NCBI GenBank assembly: GCA_000151295.1
Contig: GG745337.1
Location: forward strand, 1,186,998-1,250,997
Direction of reading: 5' to 3'
Source: Allomyces macrogynus ATCC 38327
Lineage: Eukaryota > Blastocladiomycota > Blastocladiomycetes > Blastocladiales > Blastocladiaceae
DNA length: 64,000 bases
Numbering within the stretch: the first letter of the stretch is position 1; each line of letters begins with the position of its first letter. The notes beneath the pieces were generated by a model, which was given only the letters and a program-made list of their open reading frames with translations, was not told the origin of the DNA and did not search any database. The position numbers and the translations under genes are program-made. Of the stretch, positions 1 to 11,422 are shown in pieces.

Positions 1-117
1 AGACATCTATAATACAGATAGGATGGCGTATGCGGCTAAGGATCGTGCGGAAGGGGTTCGGCAAAGCGAGACGACGGCTACGAAGTACGCCCGCGAGTAC
101 ACCGACGGTCACACGAC

Positions 118-2751
118 GTGCGCCGCGCGAGTGCCGCGGCTTCGGAGACGACGGCAACCGCGCGGAAGCGGCGCGCGACGGGGACGGGCTCGGCCGTGCG
201 CGCGCGGAAGAGGACGACCGCGGCGGCGCAAGCGGCGGCGGCGGCTGCTGCCGCTGCCTCGCAGGAGGCGACGGCCGAGGAGACGCAGCAGCAACCGCCA
301 CCACCGCCGCCGGTGTCGGCACCAACGGCCGCGCCACCGCAGGACCGGTCGCCGTTCCAGGCTCCGCCATTGACGTTGTTGCAGCAGCAACAGCAGGCCG
401 GTGATCAGCACCAGCCGCCACAGCAGCCGCAGACGCAGGCGGGCGTGCAGCAGCAGATGGCGACGCCGTTTGCGCCGTTGCCGCCGCCCACGCACGCGCC
501 AGGATCGGACGCTCAGCAGCAGCTGCCGTCGCAGCAGCAGCAGTCGTTCTCGAACGGGCCGTTCGGCAACCCGCTGATGCCGCAGAACGCGCCACAGCAG
601 CAGCCGTTCGCGTCCGCACCGTTTGGCAACCCGCAACAGCAACAGCCGATACAGGTGCAACAGCAACAGCAACAGCAACAGCAACATCAACAGCAACAGC
701 CGCAACCGCAGCCGCAACTGCAGTGGTACCAGATCCAGCAGAAACAGCAGCAGCCGGCGCCGCAACAATTCCAGCAACTTCACGCGCCCGCACCGTCACA
801 CCAGGGCGCGCCGCAGTACCACGCGTTTCCGCCACCGAATGCGATGCAGTCGCCGCCGCCGTTCCCGCCACTTCAACTGGCCGGCATGTCTGGGCCGGCG
901 CAGCAGCAGCAGCAGCAGGCCGGCCACGTCGTGCAGCCGCCGCTGCCGCCGCCCACGGCGCTCGACCAGTACCACCAGCATCACGGCGGCGGTGCCGTGC
1001 AGTACCAGACTGGACCCGTGCCGCAGCAGACCACGTCGCACCATGGCCCGCTGCTGACGCAGGGCCTGTCGTTCCAGCCGGCGGGCGCGGGTACGGGCGT
1101 GGCAGGGCCGTTTAGCACCGGTGCACCGAACGGCGCGTTTCCCGCGACCCCGACGCACGCTGTGCACGCGCAGCAGCAGCAGCAGTACATGTACCAGCCT
1201 GTCTCGGCGCCGCAGCAGCGCTCGCAACAGCAGCAGCAGCAGCATTTCATGCCGCCGCAGTACCAGCCGTCGCCATTGCTGGCCACAAGCACACCGCATT
1301 TGCCGCCCTTGCGCACCGAATCTTCGTTGAGCAGTGCGAGTATCGCGCACTTGCAGTCGCCCGTGGCCCCATCCCCGGCCGCACCGCCACCGTCGCGGCT
1401 TTTGCTTGCCGGGTTGATTGACCCGGTCTCGGCGCAGAGCACGCCGTTGGCCGGACCCGTCGAGCTCGGGTACACGTCGATGCCTACGCCGCACCATCAC
1501 CGGCATCTGTCAATGCCGCAGCAGCAGTCGTACCCGCAACCGCAGCAGCCGATGGCCGTGCAGATGGGGCCCGGTGGGGCCATGGCGACGCCAACGCAGC
1601 AGCCGATGCAAATCACGCTCCCACCGCCGCCGCCGCCGCCGCCGCCGCAGATGCAGCCGATGCACCAGCAGCAGCACGTGCAGATGTACGGCCACGCGCC
1701 AGTGGGCGCAGGTCAGCCGCCGGGCAATGTAATCGTCGTATACCCCGGCCAGCCGATGCAGTACGCGCAACCGCAACCGCAGCTCCAGCAGCACGCACCG
1801 TCGGGCACGCCGGCCACCGTCATGCGTGAGCCGTCGGTCTTCCAGTCGCCGCCAACTATGGTCACGACCCTCGCCGCGCCCTCGAATGGCCCGTTCGACC
1901 ACGTCTACGTGGCCCCACCGCCGCCACCGCCAACGGGCACCAGCTATGCGCCGTCGCCGTACCACCACCCGACGACGCTCATGCAGGCCATGACCCCACA
2001 CACAGCGCCTGTCACGCTCGTTGACGCCGTCGCGGCATGCATGACCCCGCACACGGCGCCCGTCACGCTCGCGGACGCGGTTGCCGCAAGTATGACGCCA
2101 CATACGGCACCCGTCGTCCTGGACCCGGCTACCGCGACACCGATCAACGGCACGACGTCGTTCCAGGACCTCGTCATGGCATCGGCCGCCGCAGGCGCCG
2201 CGCCCATGACCCCCGCATCACAGGGTTTGTTACCGACGGACCCGGCACGCGCACTTCCTGGTTCCGCACCTCTTCCCGCACCCGCATCCAGTACTACCGC
2301 ACCGCAGCACGTCTACGCGGCAACTCCCCCACCGGACCTCTTCATGGCGCAACCGTGGGTCGCCGACGCGTTCGACGGCATGGAATTCGCGTGGGACGAT
2401 ACGTTGATTGACTACCATCCGCTGCCCGCGCTCCCGCCGGCGTCGCCGAGTAAACGCGCCGGGTCGGCCGCACCGCAAGGCGGGAGTGCGCTGGCGTCAG
2501 CGCTCGCGGGTAATGATCCTCTGGGTGTGCAGCAGTCCGGGATCGTGAAACGCCGCCGGCCATCGATGCTGTTGAATAAGACGCTGTCACGGCGGTTGTC
2601 GATGACGAAGGATGTCTTGGCCCTGGCCGGGGGTGGGTTAGGGGCCGCGTTGGGCGCGCCGGGGGGGTTGATGGCGGCGTTGGCGCCGGTGGGGGGACGA
2701 GGGGTGGCGAGTGGGTCAGGGCCCGTGGGGTCGGAGCCGATGGGATCGTAA
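118..2751 (+). CDS. Gln/Pro-rich low-complexity protein, 5' end unresolved
   Basis: Open frame of about 877 codons with no recognisable catalytic domain. The N-terminus is basic (ARKRRATG, RARKRTT, possible nuclear localisation signals), followed by an Ala run and long poly-Gln/poly-Pro stretches (CAG/CAA and CCG/CCA mixtures). Residues near 625-665 carry a 17-residue tandem repeat beginning MTPHTAPV. The C-terminal part has a basic patch (KRRRPSML) and a Gly/Ala/Leu-rich end. Composition resembles fungal transcriptional co-regulators or condensate-forming proteins, but this is only compositional. The first in-frame ATG is at 457, yet the frame is open and coding-like back to at least 118, so an upstream exon probably supplies the true start. 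The stop is TAA at 2749. The unbiased frame over 2.6 kb and the tandem repeat support a real protein; the function is unknown. Confidence 0.6.
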   Translation: MRRASAAASETTATARKRRATGTGSAVRARKRTTAAAQAAAAAAAAASQEATAEETQQQPPPPPPVSAPTAAPPQDRSPFQAPPLTLLQQQQQAGDQHQPPQQPQTQAGVQQQMATPFAPLPPPTHAPGSDAQQQLPSQQQQSFSNGPFGNPLMPQNAPQQQPFASAPFGNPQQQQPIQVQQQQQQQQQHQQQQPQPQPQLQWYQIQQKQQQPAPQQFQQLHAPAPSHQGAPQYHAFPPPNAMQSPPPFPPLQLAGMSGPAQQQQQQAGHVVQPPLPPPTALDQYHQHHGGGAVQYQTGPVPQQTTSHHGPLLTQGLSFQPAGAGTGVAGPFSTGAPNGAFPATPTHAVHAQQQQQYMYQPVSAPQQRSQQQQQQHFMPPQYQPSPLLATSTPHLPPLRTESSLSSASIAHLQSPVAPSPAAPPPSRLLLAGLIDPVSAQSTPLAGPVELGYTSMPTPHHHRHLSMPQQQSYPQPQQPMAVQMGPGGAMATPTQQPMQITLPPPPPPPPPQMQPMHQQQHVQMYGHAPVGAGQPPGNVIVVYPGQPMQYAQPQPQLQQHAPSGTPATVMREPSVFQSPPTMVTTLAAPSNGPFDHVYVAPPPPPPTGTSYAPSPYHHPTTLMQAMTPHTAPVTLVDAVAACMTPHTAPVTLADAVAASMTPHTAPVVLDPATATPINGTTSFQDLVMASAAAGAAPMTPASQGLLPTDPARALPGSAPLPAPASSTTAPQHVYAATPPPDLFMAQPWVADAFDGMEFAWDDTLIDYHPLPALPPASPSKRAGSAAPQGGSALASALAGNDPLGVQQSGIVKRRRPSMLLNKTLSRRLSMTKDVLALAGGGLGAALGAPGGLMAALAPVGGRGVASGSGPVGSEPMGS
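1990..2142 (+). repeat. 51-nt in-frame tandem repeat, three copies
   Basis: Three consecutive copies start at 1990, 2041 and 2092. Each encodes about 17 residues of the form MTPHTAPVxLxDAVAAx; the third copy diverges after MTPHTAPVVL. The unit stays in frame, so the array changes protein length without breaking the gene. Confidence 0.85.
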
Positions 2752-3413
2752 GGGGAGAGGGAGAGGATTAGACGGCCGGGCCAGAGGTGGCACGGCAGGT
2801 GGACGACTTGTGTTGTTCTGATGTGGTTTTTTTTGTTTGGTCGATTTGTAGAGAGGGGAGGGCACGGTGCATCCCCGTGACGTTTAAATTATTCGAGTGC
2901 CGAGTTTTGAGTCTACATCTCTGACCTACATGCCAGCTTCCGGTCGGGCCAAGGCCGATTGTGGGGGATCACCATTGCGGCGAGCCGCTGTCATAAAATG
3001 TCCGAACAGTGGTTGGGGTGTGGGGTGGGTGAGGAGGCGCGAACCACGCAAGACGAGAGCATCGGCAATGCAAACGCGCCACCGTGCTTTGAGCGCACAC
3101 GGCCGGCGGCGCGAGGCGACGACGTAGGCATGATAGAGATTCAAAATGCCTCGCAGATGCGTCTCGCGGCCGAAATGTGGTTTTCGTGTGAGAGCACGTT
3201 TCCCATGAGATCACCGAGACGCGTTCAAGGCGGGTCGGCCGTTATTGGTCGTCATCGCCGCCGAAGTGGCCGAGTCGCCGACCCCAGCCAGCCAGCGCAC
3301 AGCGGTCGTTCGTGCCACGACTCGTCTGAAAAGCAAGGGGAATCGTTGGTCGGCCCGGTCCTCAAAAGCAAAGGGGGACCCACCGGCGTCAAGCGAGTTC
3401 TCTCCCCGCCAGC

Positions 3414-3448
<35 letters not shown>

Positions 3449-3803
3449 CCGACGGCTGCTGTAAGTACGTGAAGCGACTCTCAACGACGAGGACGACGGC
3501 GACGGTGACGGCGTGGCTGTGCTTTTCCAGCAGCTTGAACTCGCGCGCAAGGGCTCGACCGGCCCCAAACGGTCCGTTTGGGGCCGCAACTGCCTCTGCT
3601 GAAATCAGTCTGCTCAAGCACTTGACCTGCGCTGCCACCGGTTGCGTGCGCCATGTTCCGGCCACGCGCGCGACGACGTTCGGACGAGCAGCGGTCAAGC
3701 GCCGCCGACGCTCGGCCTTCTTGCGGTTCTTTTTGAGCTGACTCGCTGCCGTCCCCTCCATGGAAAATGTAGCCCTCTGTCCCAGTACGTGCTCGATACC
3801 AAC
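2752..3803. other. Intergenic region with GAC microsatellite
   Basis: No convincing gene. Open frames here on both strands are GC-driven and lack domain content. It holds a (GAC)n/(CGA)n microsatellite at about 3415-3449 and a perfect 12-bp inverted repeat at 3561-3585. The right half should contain the acyl-CoA oxidase promoter. Confidence 0.5.
3561..3585. promoter_or_regulatory. Perfect 25-bp palindrome with CGG-N-CCG core
   Basis: Two 12-nt arms (GGCCCCAAACGG and its reverse complement) flank one central T. The core is CGG-T-CCG, the inverted CGG half-site arrangement typical of fungal Zn2Cys6 dimer sites. It lies about 220 nt upstream of the acyl-CoA oxidase ATG, so a role as an operator for that gene is plausible but unproven. 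Confidence 0.4.
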
Positions 3804-5991
3804 ATGGCCTCGTCCACCTCGACGCGCCCCGCGGCGTTTGCCGCCATCCAGCACGCGCTGGAACACGACAACCATGCGACGCGTGCTCGGTTCCGCGAAT
3901 TCCTTAAGGACCCGCTCTACACGCCGCGGTTTAACGTGACGCTTCGTTACGAGCGCGAGATCGCGCTCGAGCGGCTCAAGCACATTGCCGACAATGGCTT
4001 CATCTCCGTCTTTGATTTCGAAAAGAACCCGCTCAACGTGTTTGCTGCGCACGAGTTGTCGGGCATGGTTGACGGGTCGTGCACGACCAAGATGACCGTG
4101 CAGTGGAACTTGTTTGGTGGCACCGTGCTCAAGTTGGGTTCGGAACGTCACCGCAAGTACCTCCCGGGGATCGACACGCTCGATAACGTCGGGTGCTTTG
4201 CCCTGACCGAGCTCGGGCACGTTGAGGTGATGATTCTCCACCGTGTGTTGTGCAGTGGTCTGACCCTGGACGCCGACAATTAGCTACGGTAACAATGCCG
4301 TTGAAATGGAGACGACGGCCACCTGGGACCCGGCCACCAAGGAGTTTATCATCAACACGCCGACCGTCCTCGCGCAGAAGTACTGGTACGTGCACATTGT
4401 CTGGTTGCCCTTTTCCCTCACGATTTTCGGCGTCGATTCTAACGCGCTCCCCGTCGAAACAGGATCACCAACGGTGCCCTGCACTCCAAGTTCACGGTCG
4501 TCTTCGCGCAGACCTACGTGAACGGTCGCCACGAGGGCATCAACGTGTTCCTCGTGCGCATGCGCAACGACGACCTGTCGATCTGCCCCGGCGTGACCAT
4601 CAAGGACATGGGCCACCGCATGGGCTGCCAAGGTGTCGACAACGCCGCGCTCGCCTTCGACAACGTGCGCGTTCCCGCCGAGAACTTGCTCAACAAATAC
4701 GCCGACATGGACGTCGAGAACAATGTCTTCAAGTCTTCGATCAAGGACCGCCGTACGCGGTTCCTCAAGGTCGCCGACCAGCTGCTCTCGGGCCGTCTCT
4801 GCATTGCCGCCATGTGCCTTGGCGGGACCAAGACGGTGCTCTACACGGCGCTCAAGTACTCATCGACGCGCAAGACCGTGGGGCCCACGGGCAAGTCGGA
4901 TATGGCCATCTTGAACTACCAGCTCCAGCAGAACGCGCTGCTGCCGCTGCTTGCCAACACGATTGGGCTGAACTTTGGCCTCAACTACTGCAAGCAGCTC
5001 TGGGCGACGACCTCGGTTAAGGAGCAGCCGTCGCGCGACGAGCACGCGCTGGTCGTGCTGCACGCGTGCGTCATCAAGCCGCTCGTTACTGTACGTTTAA
5101 CGCTTGGAGTTTGTCTCTTCTCTTTTGCTGTGCTGGTGCCTGACCATAATTCTTGGTTTGATTAGTGGAACTTTGAGAACACGGCCACGACTTGCCGCGA
5201 GCGCACTGGTGGTCAGGGTTACCTGTCATGGTATGTTTTGAGCTGACCTTGTCGCCCATTTCGCGACGCCTGGAACTGACGAACCCCCCATCAACCATTC
5301 TAGCAACCTGTTCGGCCTCAACATTGGCTTCTCGCACGCCGGTATCTCGGCCGAGGGTGACAACGCCGTCCTGTGCCAAAAGGTGGCCAAGGAACTCGTC
5401 GCTGCCGTCGAGCGCGGTCTTGTCAAGTACCCCGCGTCCGAATTCACGTGGAACGGCGATCTCGAGACGACCGCGGGCCTGCTCGCCCTGATCCGGTCGC
5501 GCGAGGCGCACCTCGTCAAGGAACTCGGCGGGATCATGAACACCAAGGTCTCGGCGGCGGTCGCGGCCAAGGGCCCCAAGGCCGCGCGCGAGGCCACGTT
5601 CAACACGTGGATGTTTGAGCAGTCGGACCTGATTCAGATGGTCGCGCGCGCGTTTGGTGAGCGTGTGAGTGCGGAACAGTTTGCGCGCGTGCTTCGTGAA
5701 ACGCCCGCCGCCGCCAAGGAGCTGGCCTTGGTGCAAGACTTGTTCTACCTACATGTGATCCAGACGCAGGTCGCGTCGTACATTGTGCGCGGGATCTTGT
5801 CGCCCGCACAGGCGCAGCGCGTGCAGGACCGGTACACGGCCGCGATCAAGGCGGTGGCCCCGATTGCCCTGCCACTTGTCGAGTCGCTCGGTGTCGACGG
5901 CGGGATGGTCCGCGCGCCGATTGCCGCTGACTGGGCGGCCTACAACGCCTACGACAACCGCGGCGAGCTCGTCAAGCGCTCGTCGCTGTAA
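3804..5991 (+). CDS. Acyl-CoA oxidase (peroxisomal beta-oxidation)
   Basis: Exons 3804-4216, 4284-4385, 4463-5090, 5166-5230 and 5304-5991 join in phase to 631 residues. FAD enzymes of this family oxidise acyl-CoA to trans-2-enoyl-CoA and pass electrons to O2. Visible signatures are [20 protein letters not shown] across the first junction, [14 protein letters not shown], the [18 protein letters not shown] block and [12 protein letters not shown] near the catalytic Glu region. Introns 2-4 have good GT donors and TAG/CAG acceptors. Intron 1 keeps the family consensus only if it starts GCACGT, so it is probably a GC-AG intron. The start ATG at 3804 gives MASSTSTRP; the frame upstream has no better ATG. 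The protein ends KRSSL, a non-canonical but possible PTS1. Family assignment is firm; substrate chain length cannot be read from sequence. Confidence 0.93.
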
Positions 5992-6363
5992 GTGGAGGAT
6001 CCGTGTGTGCGAGCGCGTGAGTGGAGAGGGTGTGTGTTGGGCTCGAGACGGCCGCAGTGCTTTGGACGCTGCGGGACCGGCTCGTGAGGGACGGGCGTTT
6101 GTTCCCGTCGTCGGATATGAACGAATAGCATTGCGTTTCTTTCCATGTTTACTACATTTGTTGAGGTCTGCTCCGATGTTTGATTCACTTGCTGCTGCCG
6201 CGTGGTCTGTTTGAATTTGTCCTGAAAAGGCCCGTGCTGGGGAAGGCAGTTTTCAGTGTAGAACACCAGACCAACTTGAACGAGACACAGGCGCTCAAAA
6301 TCAAACTTCCAATCAAAATCACTCACCCTTTGAGCGCCCACGATCAGCACTCACCACCCTCTC
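5992..6363. other. Convergent 3' intergenic region
   Basis: About 370 nt between the acyl-CoA oxidase stop and the 3' end of the minus-strand paladin-like gene. Nothing gene-like was seen; it is presumably the two 3' UTRs. Confidence 0.5.
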
Positions 6364-9300
6364 TCACCTTCCAGTCATATGAGAAATTCTGGTTGCCGCG
6401 CTCCACGAGCCCGTTATCTCGCGCCGGTCCGCAAGCCAGCTGCGGAACGTCATTGGCAACCGCAACTCCGTCTTGGCGCTCGGAGCCACTGCCGGCCCCA
6501 CCTCATCCATGGCGTCCTCGCCCGCGTTCAGCTCCACGCCACCCTCATCCGTGACCACCGGCCGGATACACGCCGGCACCCCCTCGACGACCGCACACGT
6601 CTCGGCCATTTCCAGCAAGTACCCCGCAAACGCGACCAAAAAGAAGTACCGCACGAGGTAATTCAACCTGACCTCGCACGTCTCGTGCAACTCGGCCGCG
6701 CCTGGCGCCATCCCCTCCACGCGCCGCTTGAAATCAAAAATCGCCTCGCGCAAATTCTGCATGTGTGCGCAGGTATCGATACACGTATCGGCAATCGCCT
6801 TGGCGACTTTCCCGTGCGCGAGGACCGCGACCAATTGCCGGATCAGCCGGTACTCGCCGCGGCGGTACCGCCGCTCGGTCGCCAGGAGGTCGTCGTGGTC
6901 GTCGTCGAGCGCAGGCAAGTCTGCGGCCGAGACGCCGCCGCGGAGGAGGACGGACGCGGATGACCACCGCGCGGGGGCCGGGGAGGCCGACGCCGAACTG
7001 TCGTTCTCGTCGTCATCGGACCGGCCGGAGATGGCGTGGACGAGAGCGGCCCGCGATGCGGGTTGCAAAAAGACGGCGTGGACGATGGACGTGATGACCA
7101 TGCCCGCGGTTGTACGCCCGCGGCCCATTTGGCAGTTGAAGATCAGGTGCGACCCGGCATTGTCCATGGCGGAGGTGCCTTGCCCGTGGAACGCCGCGTC
7201 GGCCTCGGCGGCGCGCACGATGCGGTCGACGAGCACGTCGAAGACTTCGGGGATTGGCGCCTGCAGGCAACGAAAAGTCGTGTTAGCACACTGACCAAAC
7301 GCGGGATCGATCAAAAAGCAGTCCAAAACGCACCTACTCGTCGGTAATTGGCACGCGCAAGTAATCCACGCCAGACCCAACCACCTCGGCCGTGTCCCCA
7401 TCCGCCTCCACGCCCGCGACCGCCGCAAACAATTCCCGCGGCGTCATCACATCCTCTGGCGCGACCGACTCCCACACCGGCACAATCATTTCCGGCCTCC
7501 CCGGTGTCGGCACGACCTCATCATGCAGCAACAGCCGCCCACCATACACTTCAATCTCGGCCAGGATATCGGCCTTCATCCGCTTCTCCATCCGCTCCAC
7601 GCGCTCACGCGCGATCCCGGTCGTCTCGAGATTCTTGAGCGGGTCCTGGAACGTGCGCAACACGTACGGTTTCGCGCGGACGTACAACACCGGTTCTTCG
7701 CGCAGGCACGTCCACGCGATCCGCCGCCCCGTCGACGCGGACCGCAGGCGGTCGAGCACGGCCGTGACCCCGTCGGCCTGCGGCATCGCGACCCCTCACA
7801 CGCCCTGCAACTGCTGCGCGCCAGCGCCCGGCACCGCACCCATCCCGGCCTCAGTCGTGACCTGCAACAGCCCCACGACCGCATCCCGCACGGCCGCGAG
7901 CGGCACGTGCCTGAAATTCGGCGCGCCCTCGACGCGTTCGGGCAACCCGAGTTTCTGGCACCCCGGGAACGCATCGTGCTTCAAGATCGTCAGATTCCCC
8001 AACACCGCGCCCTTCCGCGCACGGACAACTTGGAGGACCTCCGACGACAGAGCGATCCCATCGCCCGGCTGCAGCGCGTCAACGGGCGTCACATGCGAAG
8101 CGACCGCCCGCGAATCCCCCTCGACCGCCGCCTCCTCCAATTCACGCAACATCGCACCGAGTTCCGGGTGCCGTTTCAGCCAACTCGTAAACGACTCGCG
8201 CGCGCCGAGCGTCGCGGTCCGTGCGGGCACGTCGTCGAGGTACGCTTGGAAGACGAGCAGTTTGAAGTACCGGACCAAGTGCCGCAGCGCGTGCCGGTCC
8301 CCGCGGCCTGAACTGGGATCAGCAGCGAGTCGAGCGGTGGGGACCGCGTCGCGCAAGTGCATGTAAGCCGCGCACGCGTCGATCGCGTCGTCGACGACGC
8401 GTTTCACGGCGAGACCGTCCCGGATCACGCGCAGTAACGAGTGGATCGAGCGGTACAGGACGTTGCGCGATTTCGACTTCGTCAGCGACGAAGTGACGGG
8501 TGGGAGGAGCGCAGGTCGGGCGTGGTCCGGGCGGTATGTCCGCGCAACCAGTTGCGAATGAGCGCGACAACGACCATGGCGATGGTGGTCCGCCCGATCC
8601 TGACTTGGTCGTTGACGACGATCGCGGCGTCGGGCGCGTGGCGCGCGACAATGTCGACGAGCGTGTCGAGGTCGGCGTCGTCCGGTGGAGCTTCGGCGTG
8701 ATGGGCATGCGGTAGAAGGTCATCGGGTGGTGCTCTTGGTCGAGCACGTTGACGACGGTTCGGAGCGTCTGGACGTGGTCGGCGGTCGCTTCTTCCCAGA
8801 GGGGCGCGACAACGGCTTTCCCCGTTGCCGGCGCGTCTTGCTCGACGTGCACGAGGACGCGGCCGTCGTACCAAGGGGGAGAGCGACATCAGTCTCTTTC
8901 AGGACAGGATCCTCGATCACAGTGGAGATCAACACACCACATACGTGCTCAACTCGGCAATCACATCGTCGCGCAACCGCGACTCCATCAACTCCAACCG
9001 CTCCGCCGGAATCCCGCGATACACCTTCAAATTGCGCAGCGTCGTGTACTGGTCGCGCAACACGTACGGCATGCCATTGATATAAATCAGCGGTTCCTCG
9101 CGCACATTAATCAGAACCAACTCGTGCGCGGGACTACTTTCGACCGTCGTGGCACCTGCACCACCATCCGAAGGCACGGCCGCGAGCAACGGCGCGTCGG
9201 GCTTCACGATCGCGCGATACACATTCTTCATCCCCTGCAACGTCGGCTGCGCAACCCCGTACACGCGCATTTCTCCTTGCATCGCGCGGAACCGGTCGGC

Positions 9301-11422
9301 GCCGACCATCCCGACATCCCCCACGGCCGCCTGTGCGTGAACCCACAAGTCGCTCTTGAGCAGCGTGTTGGGCGTGAGCACCGTGCCGTTGCGGTTGCGC
9401 AGGACGTACCGCTCGACTTCCGTCATGATTGTCGGCGGCGCGGCGCCCACCCCATGAAGGTGCAAGTGGCCCGGCGCACCGCCGAGAACCGACAAGTCGT
9501 CAACCGGCCGGAACAGGGCGAGCGGCATCCGGTGTCCGCGTTTCCCACGACGAATGGACTCGGCCATACGCCCGATTTCCGGGCGCGCATCGAGCCATGC
9601 GGAAAACGACTTGGTGAACCCGTGCGCGCCCTCGTCGGCAACGTAAGCCGCGAGCGCGAGCAGGAAAAAGTATCGCTCGAGACAGAGCAGCGCGCGCTGG
9701 AGTGGTTCCGGAATCGCGGCGGTGGTCCCTCCAGTACCGGTGGTGGTCGGCTGGCCAGCGAGGTCCGGGTATATCGCGTACAGATCCTGCTGGCTGGACC
9801 TTGGCGTGCCGAGTGCGCCATTCCCGCCCGTCACACCGTCCGCGACCGAATGCCGCACGCGCTGCAGTAAAATATCCTCGCGCAGATTGACCATGGCGTC
9901 GCACCGGTCAATCAAGTCGTCGACGAGCCGTTTCATTGCGAGACCGTCGTCGAGAACACGCGCGAGGTCAAGCATCACTTGGTAATTCCCGAGCGCGGCC
10001 GATATCAAGTGGTCGATCAATGACCCGCGCGCCAGCGCCCACTCGACCGGGGAGTGCGGCGCCATGGGCGTGGCGAGCCCGCGCTCGAGAATGTACATGA
10101 CGCGCAGCATGGCCTTGTTCTGCACTTCGTGGTCGGTCAGGTCCCACAGTTCGCGCGCGGTGAGGACCGGCTCTTGCTGTTGCTGCGGCTGTTGCGGTTG
10201 CGTCGGCGAGGACGACGACGACGGCGATGGCGAGATGCCCGACTTGGTGGAACTCCCAGCAGCGGCGGCATGATGGCTCGCGGGCGACCCGAGCAACGCC
10301 GACGTGCCAAAACTCGCGCGCCGCGCGCCCGGCAACTTGCAGACGGCAGGTGCCGCGACGGCGCTCGGGAACGGCTCGTCGCTTCCCTCACGCAACAACT
10401 GCGCGCGTCGGATCAAGAGCGCCACGACGGTCCCGAGCGTCGTCCTCCCCCCACCCATCCCACACGAGACCAGCACGGGGTCCGACGTCGGGTGCAACTT
10501 CAGGACCTGCACGTACTCGTCAAAGAACCGGTCGTCTGGCGGCTGGTCGGGGGAGACGGGGATCCGCGCGCACGAGATTCGGTACCCCAAGTCGTGGAAC
10601 GCATTCACCAAATCGAGCGGGGTCTGCACGACGTCGGCGGCGAGCCAGCACGGGATGACTTGGCCCGAAACGAGTTCGTCGTGCACGAGGACCAGGCCAT
10701 GGTACCGCGAAGCCTCGGCAATGACTTCATCTTTCAGCCGCGCTTCGAGTTGTTCGAGCCGCGCGCGCGCGATGCCCGTGAGCGAGCGTAGGTTTTGCTG
10801 GGGTGCGTCGGCGTCGCGCAGGACGTACGGGCGGCCATTGATGTAGAGGATCGGTTCCTCGCGCGTGGAGATGAAGAGGGTCGACGAGGACAAGTCGTGC
10901 GAGAGGGCGGATGGGTGCATGTTGAGCAGGGTGAGAATCGTGGAGAGGCCCGTGGCCGAGGGCTAGGCGACGCCAAAGACGTTGAGGTCGAGCTAGTTCC
11001 GGACGAATTGCAAGGTCAGTAAGAGATCTTGTCGGCACAATTGGTCACCAGCGAAGTACCATTCGGAAGTTCGGCGCGCCCTGCAAGTGCACGCCCGGCA
11101 AGTGTTCCGAGATACCGAGCGGGAAATGATCCGACTTGAGAATCGCCTGCCGGCCGAGCACCGATCCAGCACGGGCGGCCACGACCGACCGCGCCGTCTT
11201 GGCGACCATGTCCTTGGTGGAGATGGCGGATGACGACGACGGGGATGTGATGCCGGCACGGTGGAGCGGCAGGGACGGGGTCGCGGCAGCAGTTACGGCC
11301 GAGAGATCAGCGCGACTCAGGCGAGTCGCGACAGTTGCGAGCAGTTGGTCGTGCGACGCGGCACGTGCACCCATGCCGAGGCCCGGCGACCGGCCCAGGC
11401 GTGGCGAGGCAGCGGCGGTCAT
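6364..11422 (-). pseudogene. Paladin-type (PALD1-like) repeated phosphatase, disrupted
   Basis: Three tandem paladin-like modules are readable. Each contains a REEP(I/L/V)LYI/V block, PITP/PVSP/PITD, and a Cys-loop: SCGMGGGRTT (about 10450), the degenerate NDQVRIGRTT (about 8595, no Cys) and NCQMGRGRTT (about 7120), plus FxxWLxxxPEI ends. The start ATG is at 11422 and intron 1 is 10993-11059 (67 nt). Lesions are a TAG at 10963-10965 where the repeats have Gln (VFGVA*PS), no AG acceptor for the intron near 8870-8930, 1-nt frame breaks near 8690 and 8510, a TGA at 7796-7798 before GVAMPQ, and a TAG at 7334-7336 at the last donor (one missing G would restore GAG|GTAGGT). Paladins are mostly catalytically weak regulators of phosphoinositide/insulin-type signalling. 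Five or six separate lesions argue for decay. Clustered assembly errors are the alternative. Confidence 0.7.

Noticed and set aside
2959..3741. Plus-strand 260-codon open frame upstream of acyl-CoA oxidase
   Set aside because: Arg/Ala-rich, spans the GAC microsatellite and palindrome, has no domain-like content and lies in the promoter region.
3252..4241. Minus-strand 329-codon frame overlapping oxidase exon 1
   Set aside because: It is the antisense of a confidently identified exon; GC-rich codon use keeps the opposite frame open.
10993..11059. TAG at 10993-10995 read as a nonsense codon in the paladin-like gene
   Set aside because: A 67-nt intron with donor GTACTT, branch TACTGAC and this TAG as acceptor fits in phase, so it is a splice acceptor. 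The later TAG at 10963 is not explained this way.
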